NCBI GenBank assembly: GCA_003506735.1
Contig: DNYS01000184.1
Location: 1 to 5,270, forward strand
Direction: 5' to 3'
DNA from: Nitrospinota bacterium
GTDB taxonomy: Bacteria > UBA8248
DNA: 5,270 nt
The notes under the pieces were generated by a model that saw only the letters and a list, made by a program, of their open reading frames with translations, was not told the origin of the DNA and searched no databases. Within the stretch, counting starts at the first letter, position 1; each line of letters opens with the position of its first letter. Made by a program: the position numbers and the translations under genes. This document shows positions 1 through 5,161 of this stretch, in pieces.

Positions 1-324
1 CCGTTTGGCCAGCTCCCGGGCGGCCCGCAGCTCGAGAATAGCCATTCTCTCGCAGGGACCATAGCGGGGCCGGCGATGGGGAGTAATGAAATCCATCCTG
101 GCATCTTTGATACGGATTTCCTCGCGAAGGAGCGAGCACTCTTCTCGCAGGCGCTCGTTCTGCGCCGCCAGCCGAACGTGGCGGCGAATATGGCCAGCTG
201 CCATCCCTCGTGCCTGGACGATTGAGAAATGGGAAAGGGAAATCGTATGAAGGACCGCTGACTTCACATGACGATGCCAGTTCCTGGGGAGGGGAATTCG
301 AGGAAGAGTCTGTTTCACGGGCAT
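1..324 (-). CDS. DDE-type transposase, N-terminal part (runs off left edge)
   Basis: Translating the minus strand from the ATG at 324 gives 108 codons with no stop, open at the left edge of the window. The start MPVKQTLPRIPLPRNW is preceded by GGAGG at 330-334, 5 nt from the ATG. Residues 50-77 form a charged, heptad-like helix (RLAAQNERLREE, then LLREEIRIKDARM). An HRRPRYGPCERMAILELRAAR segment follows, which I recognise as the start of the helix-turn-helix region in a family of integrase-core (rve) transposases of IS3/IS481 type. The catalytic DDE domain would lie beyond position 1 and cannot be checked. Family members are usually about 330-370 aa, so roughly a third is visible. A second copy of residues 64-89 lies at the right edge of the window, differing at 3 of 26 residues. 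Whether the gene is intact is unknown. Confidence 0.75.
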   Translation of the reverse strand, partial: MPVKQTLPRIPLPRNWHRHVKSAVLHTISLSHFSIVQARGMAAGHIRRHVRLAAQNERLREECSLLREEIRIKDARMDFITPHRRPRYGPCERMAILELRAARELAKR

Positions 325-472
325 AATGGCCTCCGAATAGAGTCCTTGCTTTTGGATTCGGAGACTATCATAAATGCTGTATATTCAAGAGATTCTGCCC
401 GGGCGGCATAACCACAAATTCGCTGGACCAGGACACCGCGCCCGTTCCTTTGGGCACCGCCCCTGAGCCGGA
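325..472. other. Gap between permease gene and left transposase
   Basis: This stretch of 148 bp holds the transposase ribosome-binding site and the inverted repeat at 331-363. TATGAT on the minus strand at 367-372 could be a -10 box, but no acceptable -35 lies at the right spacing. The permease stop at 473 is not followed by a strong stem with a T-tract, so no intrinsic terminator is called and operon transcription may read into the transposase. The right end of the left-hand IS should lie here, but its partner end is outside the window, so it cannot be placed. Confidence 0.5.
331..363 (-). promoter_or_regulatory. Inverted repeat overlapping the transposase ribosome-binding site
   Basis: CTCCGAAT at 331-338 and ATTCGGAG at 356-363 are perfect 8-bp complements separated by 17 nt. 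On the minus-strand mRNA the 3' arm contains GGAG of the Shine-Dalgarno (330-334) for the transposase starting at 324. A folded transcript entering from the right would hide the ribosome-binding site. The pairing is seen directly; the role in translation control is inferred. Confidence 0.5.
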
Positions 473-1567
473 TCAGTAGACCTCTTGCGACTGGCCGCTC
501 TCGGCCTGCTGGGTGGGCCGCCAGCGGAGCAGATAGCGCTCCAGGCGGTTGACGGCGCTGTTGGCGATAAGAACGATAAACATTAACAAGAGGAGCCCCG
601 CGAACGACCCGGCGATGTTAAAAAGGTTGCTTGCGTGCTGTATTCGGAAACCGAGGCCGCTGCTCGCCGCCATGAATTCGCCCAAAATAGCGCCGATGAT
701 GGCGAAGGGAACCCCGATCTTTAGGCCCGTCAGGATCCAGGGCATCGAGGCCGGCAGCGTGACCTTCCAGAGCACCTGCATCTCGTTGGCCCCCATGACC
801 TGGGCCAGATTTTTGAGGGCCGGGTCCACCCCCCGCAGGCCGGCGTAGGTATTCATGAAGGTGAGGAAGAGCACCAGGCTCACAGCCAGGACGACCTTGG
901 ACTCTAGCCCGATGCCAAACCAGATGATCAGAATCGGCGCCATCGCCACGCGCGGGATGCCGTTCACGGCGACGATGAAGGGGTCGAGAATCTCGGCCAG
1001 CGTCTCCAACCGCGCCAGTATGAAACCCATCGAGATCCCCATGGCCGCGCCGATAACATAGCCCAAAAAGGCCTCCGTCATGGTGACCCAGATATCGATG
1101 AAGATGCTCCCGTTGAGGGAGACTTCGAGCAGGTAATCTAAAATCTTGCTGGGCGCACTGAACCAGAAGGGATCGACGCAGATCCATTTTTTCGGGCCTA
1201 TCGGAAACGCGCTCAACTCCCACATGCCCAAAAAGCCCGCCGCGAAGAGAACCCGGTAGGACAGCATCCGCAGCTTGGAGTTTTGAATGATGCGGCCCGT
1301 GCGGGTGATGCCCACGTCCACGAACGCCAAGGCGTGAAAGAAAATCCCCGTCACGGAACAAACGAGGTAGCCAAACGCGGTCAGGCCGAGCAAAAGCCCG
1401 CCCTTGAGATAATCCCGCCGCCAAATCTGGGGGATGCCGGGCAGCACAATCGTCATCAGGACCGCCGCCCCCTTCGAGAGGGAACGCTTTCCGGCGGCCG
1501 CCGTCTCCCCCGGCTCCGGGCCGATGCTCTCCGGGCGGGGGCTTTCAGTCTCTGGCACATTCGTCAT
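473..1567 (-). CDS. ABC transporter permease, SsuC/TauC-like, with extra N-terminal membrane module
   Basis: This 364-aa inner-membrane protein is the probable channel subunit of the importer encoded by the operon. Residues from about 100 onward match the BPD_transp_1 permease fold of the sulfonate/taurine/nitrate class, with hydrophobic segments near 104-120, 160-182, 208-220, 225-241, 280-298 and 320-338. The ATPase-coupling (EAA) loop is at about 254-275 (AQVMGANEMQVLWKVTLPAS), with the conserved Gly259 and LP at 271-272. Residues 1-30 are polar and Pro/Glu-rich. Residues 33-90 add membrane segments containing PGIPQIWRRDYLKG, which is not part of the usual family length of about 250-280 aa. 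The start at 1567 is chosen because GGGAG (1574-1578) sits 6 nt upstream. The 33 codons before it are Arg/Gly-rich and overlap the end of the ATPase gene. The gene begins 32 bp after the ATPase stop, consistent with one mRNA. The transported substrate is unknown. Confidence 0.88.
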   Translation of the reverse strand: MTNVPETESPRPESIGPEPGETAAAGKRSLSKGAAVLMTIVLPGIPQIWRRDYLKGGLLLGLTAFGYLVCSVTGIFFHALAFVDVGITRTGRIIQNSKLRMLSYRVLFAAGFLGMWELSAFPIGPKKWICVDPFWFSAPSKILDYLLEVSLNGSIFIDIWVTMTEAFLGYVIGAAMGISMGFILARLETLAEILDPFIVAVNGIPRVAMAPILIIWFGIGLESKVVLAVSLVLFLTFMNTYAGLRGVDPALKNLAQVMGANEMQVLWKVTLPASMPWILTGLKIGVPFAIIGAILGEFMAASSGLGFRIQHASNLFNIAGSFAGLLLLMFIVLIANSAVNRLERYLLRWRPTQQAESGQSQEVY

Positions 1568-1573
1568 GGATGA

Positions 1574-1578
1574 CTCCC
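1574..1578 (-). promoter_or_regulatory. Ribosome-binding site fixing the permease start
   Basis: GGGAG on the minus strand lies 6 nt before the ATG at 1567, within a longer purine run. It supports this ATG over the in-frame ATG at 1666, which lies inside the ATPase gene and would add a non-conserved basic stretch. Confidence 0.6.
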
Positions 1579-1599
1579 TTTCCTCTTCTCGCTGCCGGA

Positions 1600-2403
1600 T
1601 CAGGCGCCGGCAGCCTGTTGAAGCCATTCCTCGCTGCGCTGCACCTCCTCGCGCAACTCCTCCCACAACCGATCGTAAACGGTGCGGAACGCCTCCTCGC
1701 TGTGGATGCGGAAAACATCGCGCGGGCGCGAAATCTCGATAGGGGTGACGCTCCGGATGGTGCCCGGCCGGCTCGTCATCACGACGACGCGGTCGGCCAG
1801 GGCGATTGCCTCGACGAGATCGTGGGTGATGAATATGACGGTCTTCCGGGCCTCCTCCCAGAGCCGCAAGAGCTGATCCTGGAGGATGATCCGGGTCTGT
1901 GCGTCCAGGGGCCCGAAGGGCTCGTCCATGAGAATGAGCTCGGGGTCGTAGATAAGAGTGCGGATGATGTTGACCCGCTGGCGCATCCCGCCCGAGAGTT
2001 CGTGGGGATAATGATTCTCAAAGCCGGCGAGGCCAACGCGCTGGATAAATTCGCGCGCCTTCTCGTGGCGCTCCTCCTTGCCCACGCCGCGCACCTCGAG
2101 CGGAAACGCCACGTTGTCCAGAATCGTCCGCCAGGGATAGAGATAATCCGACTGGGGAACATATCCGATCTCGGTATTGATCCCCCGAAGCTGGCGATCG
2201 TGGTAGGTGATGGTCCCCCCCGTGGGCTGGACGAGCCCGATGATGCAGTTGAGGAGGGTGGATTTTCCGCATCCACTCGGCCCCACGATGGTGATGAACT
2301 CCCCCTCTTCGATGTCGAGGTCGAGGTCCTGAACCGCCACGACCCGGGTGCCCCGCGAGAGAAACTCCTTATGGAGTGCGCGGATGGATAAAATGGTGGA
2401 CAC
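1600..2403 (-). CDS. ABC transporter ATP-binding protein, SsuB/TauB-like
   Basis: This 267-aa cytoplasmic ATPase should power the permease encoded immediately downstream. All nucleotide-binding motifs are visible: Walker A GPSGCGKST (41-49), Q-loop Gln84 in YVPQSDYLYPW, signature LSGGMRQR (136-143), Walker B LILMDEP (156-162), D-loop GPLD (164-167) and the switch His194 in ITHD. No catalytic residue is missing. The phrase LYPWRTILDNVAFPLEVRG after the Q-loop is typical of the nitrate/sulfonate/taurine ATPase family, and the length is normal for it. The start codon is GTG (2401-2403), with GAGGGGGA (2414-2421) about 10 nt upstream. The gene follows the binding-protein gene after 87 bp containing a strong hairpin, and ends 32 bp before the permease start. 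The ATPase assignment is secure; the substrate is not. Confidence 0.95.
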   Translation of the reverse strand: MSTILSIRALHKEFLSRGTRVVAVQDLDLDIEEGEFITIVGPSGCGKSTLLNCIIGLVQPTGGTITYHDRQLRGINTEIGYVPQSDYLYPWRTILDNVAFPLEVRGVGKEERHEKAREFIQRVGLAGFENHYPHELSGGMRQRVNIIRTLIYDPELILMDEPFGPLDAQTRIILQDQLLRLWEEARKTVIFITHDLVEAIALADRVVVMTSRPGTIRSVTPIEISRPRDVFRIHSEEAFRTVYDRLWEELREEVQRSEEWLQQAAGA

Positions 2404-2420
2404 GAGACAAAAATCCCCCT

Positions 2421-2459
2421 CGCCAGGCAGGGGCCCCTTGCGGAACCCCTGCCCGGTGG
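2421..2459 (-). promoter_or_regulatory. Intercistronic hairpin between binding-protein and ATPase genes
   Basis: GGCAGGGG (2426-2433) and CCCCTGCC (2446-2453) form a perfect 8-bp stem with a 12-nt loop. Beyond one mismatch the stem extends by about 5 more pairs including wobbles. It lies in the 87-bp gap after the binding-protein stop and just before the ATPase ribosome-binding site. The T-run on the minus strand (2409-2413) is some 15 nt beyond the stem, so this is not a canonical terminator. In operons of this type such stems often raise binding-protein output relative to the ATPase by protecting the upstream mRNA 3' end; that role is inferred here. Confidence 0.5.
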
Positions 2460-2490
2460 ATAGTTGAATATCGCCGAAACTCTCCCCCTA

Positions 2491-3531
2491 TCAGGGAAGA
2501 AATTCGTCCGAAACGAGAACGCTTCTCGGGAAAGGCTTCTTGAGCTTGCCGGCCGCGATAAGCAGGTTCTGAGTAATATCGACCGCCCTCTGGGTGACTT
2601 TTCCGTCGAGGGAGACGGCCTTTTTGACCGCCGCGATGCTGGTGCGCAGCAGGCGCTTGTCGGTCTTGGCGAAGTAAAGCTGTATCCGGCCCCGGATTTC
2701 CTCGGCGCTGTGGGTGGAAATCCACTTGTTCGCCTTCAGGAGCGCCCGGACCACCTTGCGGACGGTTCCGGGGTTTTTCTTGGCGTAATCCGGCCGGACC
2801 AGCAGAACTTCCATCATGAACTGGTCCATCTCCGGATCATCGCCCGCCGAGTTCGTGATGAACGGGATGGCCTTGCCGCGGAAGATGGCCGTCTCGGGCA
2901 CCGGAATCGTCTGAATCGCAATCTGGATTTTGTTCCGCTCCAGGGCGGCGATGAGCACCGGGCCGGCCCCGGCGCCGATGAGCTTGACCTCTTTTTGCGG
3001 CGTGTAGCCCGCCTGGCGGATCCAGTATTCGCCCTGGTTGTAAGTGAGCGCGCCCGGGCGGGTCGCTCCGACGATGAGGCCCTTCATCTTCCTGAGCTTC
3101 TCTTTATAGGGCGTGCTCGCAGTGATGCCGAGCCTCTTGGCCACGTCCTTGCGGATGGCCGAGTTGACGATGCTCCGGTTGAGGACGCTCATCACCGCGA
3201 CCAGGCGGCCGCCCGCCTTGACGGCGTTGATCTGATAGGTGCCCGCCGCCACCGAAAATTCCGCGTGCCCGGCGAGATTGGCCTTGATGTCTGGCCCGCC
3301 GCCCCGCGTGGAAATCACCTCGACGGCCAGGCCCTCGTCTACGAAGTATCCGTTGGCGCGCGCCACGTAGCTGCTGACGAAAGCCAGGCTTTCGACCGCC
3401 TGGGTGATGATGATTCTCGTTGCGGCCGCCTCCGAGCGGCCCGCGAGCGAAATGACCAGACCGGCGCACAGCACAATCGCCAAAAATGCGCCCAGAACAG
3501 GACTTCGACCTACCCTCTTTTTCTCATTCAT
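2491..3531 (-). CDS. ABC transporter substrate-binding protein, NMT1/SsuA-like
   Basis: This 346-aa protein is probably periplasmic and captures the solute for the importer. Residues 1-36 look like a Sec signal peptide: basic MNEKKRVGR, a hydrophobic core at about 12-30, then a GRSEAAA cleavage region. Cys22 is not in a lipobox, because Leu rather than Gly, Ala or Ser precedes it. The mature part begins TRIIITQAVESLAFVSSYVA and continues with ARANGYFVDEGLAVEVI, the standard first-lobe pattern of NMT1/SsuA/TauA proteins. GLIVGATRPGALTYN (151-165) is the usual entry to the second lobe. The length matches the family. The start at 3531 is chosen over an in-frame ATG at 3600 because GGGGGAG (3540-3546) lies 8 nt upstream and a signal peptide follows at once. 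It is the first gene of the operon, ahead of ATPase and permease. Family members bind sulfonates, nitrate, pyrimidine precursors or aromatic acids; the residues visible do not decide among them. Confidence 0.9.
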   Translation of the reverse strand: MNEKKRVGRSPVLGAFLAIVLCAGLVISLAGRSEAAATRIIITQAVESLAFVSSYVARANGYFVDEGLAVEVISTRGGGPDIKANLAGHAEFSVAAGTYQINAVKAGGRLVAVMSVLNRSIVNSAIRKDVAKRLGITASTPYKEKLRKMKGLIVGATRPGALTYNQGEYWIRQAGYTPQKEVKLIGAGAGPVLIAALERNKIQIAIQTIPVPETAIFRGKAIPFITNSAGDDPEMDQFMMEVLLVRPDYAKKNPGTVRKVVRALLKANKWISTHSAEEIRGRIQLYFAKTDKRLLRTSIAAVKKAVSLDGKVTQRAVDITQNLLIAAGKLKKPFPRSVLVSDEFLP

Positions 3532-3539
3532 AACGGTAG

Positions 3540-3546
3540 CTCCCCC
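3540..3546 (-). promoter_or_regulatory. Ribosome-binding site fixing the binding-protein start
   Basis: GGGGGAG on the minus strand lies 8 nt before the ATG at 3531. It is the strongest Shine-Dalgarno match near the candidate starts and places the signal peptide at the N-terminus. Confidence 0.7.
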
Positions 3547-3599
3547 TTTCGTTGCACTTCGGCTAAACAACAGAACACACGTCTGCATCCGCGTACCCA

Positions 3600-3637
3600 A
3601 CCGTCTGAAGTGGCGGCCCGGCTTCGGCCCCGACGGT
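3600..3637 (-). promoter_or_regulatory. GC-rich leader hairpin upstream of the operon
   Basis: ACCGTC (3600-3605) and GACGGT (3632-3637) are perfect complements enclosing a GC-rich insert in which GAAG (3607-3610) and CTTC (3622-3625), or alternatively two GGCC blocks, can also pair. It falls about 20 nt downstream of the predicted transcription start and some 70 nt before the binding-protein gene. No known riboswitch core is recognised. A regulatory or mRNA-stabilising role is inference. Confidence 0.35.
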
Positions 3638-3660
3638 CTTAAATTAATTTTGTTGCAAGA

Positions 3661-3689
3661 ATAATATAAGGATGGCGGAAAAAATACAA
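3661..3689 (-). promoter_or_regulatory. Sigma70-like promoter of the importer operon
   Basis: On the minus strand, TTGTAT (3684-3689) and TATTAT (3661-3666) are separated by exactly 17 nt and resemble -35 and -10 boxes, with 4 and 5 matches to consensus. They lie in a markedly AT-rich strip between GC-rich genes, oriented toward the binding-protein gene. The predicted transcript starts near 3654 and has a leader of about 120 nt. Confidence 0.45.
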
Positions 3690-3693
3690 GAAT

Positions 3694-3710
3694 TTTGGAA
3701 TAATTTGGAA
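3694..3710 (-). repeat. Tandem TTCCAAA sites next to the -35 box
   Basis: The minus strand reads TTCCAAA twice (3704-3710 and 3694-3700) with a period of 10 bp, about one helical turn. The nearer copy ends 4 bp upstream of the -35 box. The position suits an activator or operator site, or part of an UP element. No specific regulator is recognised and no regulator gene lies in the window. Confidence 0.35.
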
Positions 3711-3805
3711 AATTGTCTGTTTTAAAGCTTTTTTTATTAATACCAGAATTTCCGGGTTATTCGCCGCATTCCAGGAAACCGCCCGAAACGGCATAAAACT
3801 CCCTC

Positions 3806-3829
3806 TGTCCCTCCTGAAAACCGATCACA
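3806..3829 (+). repeat. Left terminal inverted repeat of the IS
   Basis: This end starts TGTCCCTCCTGAAAAC and continues CGATCACA. It is complementary to 5166-5190 apart from three substitutions and one missing base. It lies 177 bp beyond the transposase stop codon. Confidence 0.75.
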
Positions 3830-4006
3830 GCTGAATCCACTCATTTTTCACATCACAATTCACCTGGGGTCGTCTCAAGAATTGTCATCAAGTCAGTGGA
3901 GTCCGGGCACAAGAACGTGCCGGGCATCTGGGATTGTCAGATCCGGTAATTCCAGCCGCAGCAGTATCGCGAGCGGTTGGATTTATCCCATTGGCCGGAA
4001 GAGTTT

Positions 4007-5035
4007 TTAAGCTGCGCGGCGTTCGTAGTGGTGCTGAAGTCCGCCGATGTCTGAAAACTCGATGACATCGCCGAGTTCCATGGGCTGAACGGGTCGATGC
4101 TCAGGTGCGTTCATGTTGAGCGAGAGGTGTGTACGCCAGCGGTGGTAATAATCGAAATAGCTCGCAAGTGTTCTCTTCAGGTGTCTTTTGTTCAGCACGA
4201 TGACGTTGTCCAGATACTCCCGGCGAATCGAGCCAATGACCCGCTCAGCGTACGGGTTCTGCCAGGGACTCCTGGGAGCGATCAGCACTTCCTTTATACC
4301 CAGGCCCTCAACTCGCTTTTGGAAGTAGTCCCCGTAGACCTTGTCCCGGTCCCGAAGGAGATACTTGGGCGCCTTGTCATATGGAAAGGCCTCAACGATC
4401 TGCTGCGCGGTCCACTCAGCCGTTGGGTTCTCGGTCACATTGAAATGGACGATTCTGCGCCGATGATGGGAGAGTACGACTAGGACGAAGAGCACCTTGA
4501 ATCCCGCCGTAGGTACGATGAAGAAGTCGATGGATACGAGATCTTTGATATGGTTTTTCAGAAATGCCCTCCAGGACGGGGAGGGTGGATGGCTCGGGCG
4601 GACACGGTACTTGTCCACAGTTGATTGGGCCGCCTCGATGCCGAGTTTCCCGAGTTCACCAACAATCCGGGGTGAGCCCCAGCCCGGATTGGCTTTTGAG
4701 ATACGGCGAATCATAACACGGATTTCCTTTGGGACCGCCGGTCGGCCTGGCTTGCCGCTCTGGCTGAGTCTCCTCCAGTGGTCACGAAACCTGCGCTTTT
4801 GCCACTCGGTAACGGTTCTTGGCTGGACAAAGACCAGAAATGCCTTCCATCTCCTGTGCACCTTGGCGATAAATGACCAAAGGATTCGATCGGAAGGCTT
4901 CACCCGAGGCCTTTGCCCGCTTCTTTGATAGACAAATAGCTGGTGTCTCAGGGCGGCAATTTCCAATTGTAGGGATAGCCTGGATCTAGCCGCCGAGAAC
5001 ACGGAAGAGATAAAAAAGTGGACAAATTCCTTCAT
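4007..5035 (-). CDS. IS transposase, integrase core (DDE), full length
   Basis: This 342-aa DDE recombinase is expected to cut and join the ends of the surrounding IS. The N-terminal part (about 1-145) includes LQLEIAALRHQLFVYQRS and a helix-turn-helix-like segment through GKPGRPAVPKEIRVMIRRIS and NPGWGSPRIVGELGKLGI. The integrase core runs from about 160 to 320. Candidate catalytic residues are Asp170 (VSIDFF), Asp229 (LLRDRD) and Glu264 (PYAERVIGSIRRE), with 34 residues between the last two. The C-terminus GGLQHHYERRAA matches the end I know for this family, usually annotated as integrase core domain-containing protein, so both termini look complete. The gene has no frameshift or stop. The Shine-Dalgarno GGGGAGG (5047-5053) is 11 nt from the ATG, slightly far, and can pair with two upstream segments. 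The IS is therefore potentially active. Confidence 0.92.
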   Translation of the reverse strand: MKEFVHFFISSVFSAARSRLSLQLEIAALRHQLFVYQRSGQRPRVKPSDRILWSFIAKVHRRWKAFLVFVQPRTVTEWQKRRFRDHWRRLSQSGKPGRPAVPKEIRVMIRRISKANPGWGSPRIVGELGKLGIEAAQSTVDKYRVRPSHPPSPSWRAFLKNHIKDLVSIDFFIVPTAGFKVLFVLVVLSHHRRRIVHFNVTENPTAEWTAQQIVEAFPYDKAPKYLLRDRDKVYGDYFQKRVEGLGIKEVLIAPRSPWQNPYAERVIGSIRREYLDNVIVLNKRHLKRTLASYFDYYHRWRTHLSLNMNAPEHRPVQPMELGDVIEFSDIGGLQHHYERRAA

Positions 5036-5040
5036 CGTGT

Positions 5041-5118
5041 GTGGAGCCTCCCCAACGGAAATATCGGATATGATGAGAAGGGGAGGGTACCTCGATACTT
5101 TACCAGAGGCTACTCCAC
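5041..5118 (-). promoter_or_regulatory. Alternative pairings that hide the IS transposase ribosome-binding site
   Basis: On the minus-strand mRNA the Shine-Dalgarno GGGGAGG (5053-5047) has two possible partners. One is CCTCCCC (5086-5080), a perfect 7-bp stem. The other uses the overlapping segment GAGGCTCCAC (5050-5041), which pairs with GTGGAG-TAG-CCTC (5118-5106) to give 10 pairs with a 3-nt bulge. The two stems share GAGG and are mutually exclusive. The complementarity is seen directly; the effect on translation is inferred from fold-back inhibition described for IS10 and IS50. Confidence 0.5.
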
Positions 5119-5161
5119 GTCGAGATGGATGAATTTCTCGAATGAGAATAAGCCATTACAA

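Larger units (their letters stand above)
3532..4006. other. Gene-free stretch between importer operon and IS transposase
   Basis: About 475 bp contain no credible gene on either strand. From left to right they hold the operon ribosome-binding site, the leader hairpin (3600-3637), the AT-rich promoter strip (about 3640-3745), unassigned sequence at 3746-3805, the left IS terminal repeat (3806-3829) and 177 bp of IS sequence downstream of the transposase stop. That last part includes a short stem of GGCAC/GTGCC around AAGAAC at 3903-3924, without a T-tract. Confidence 0.6.

Noticed and set aside
1570..2391. Plus-strand open frame of 273 codons opposite the ATPase gene
   Set aside because: It mirrors the ATPase gene, whose motifs are all intact on the minus strand. 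The plus-strand product has no recognisable domain.
3532..3600. Upstream ATG at 3600 as start of the binding protein
   Set aside because: It would put 23 residues before the basic signal-peptide start and lacks a good ribosome-binding site, whereas GGGGGAG precedes the ATG at 3531.
2464..3642. Long plus-strand open frame of 392 codons opposite the binding-protein gene
   Set aside because: It is an antisense shadow of a well-supported gene in GC-rich DNA, with low-complexity Arg/Asp/Ala/Leu content and no family resemblance.
3724..3731. AAAGCTTT palindrome followed by a T-run as a plus-strand terminator
   Set aside because: The perfect palindrome leaves no loop, the stem is pure A/T apart from two bases, and no plus-strand gene lies upstream to terminate.
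3903..3924. GGCAC/GTGCC stem as terminator of the IS transposase
   Set aside because: The uninterrupted stem is only 5 bp and no T-tract follows on the minus strand.
3896..5118. GTGGAGT at 3896-3902 and its complement at 5112-5118 as IS ends
   Set aside because: Only 7 bp match. The TGT...ACA repeats at 3806 and 5190 are far longer and coincide with the break in the neighbouring transposase fragment.
5144..5157. GAGAATAAGCCATT resembling GAGAATAGCCATT at 34-46, as further remnant of the truncated transposase
   Set aside because: It lies inside the IS, beyond the terminal repeat, so collinearity with the left copy is broken. The match is short and probably chance.
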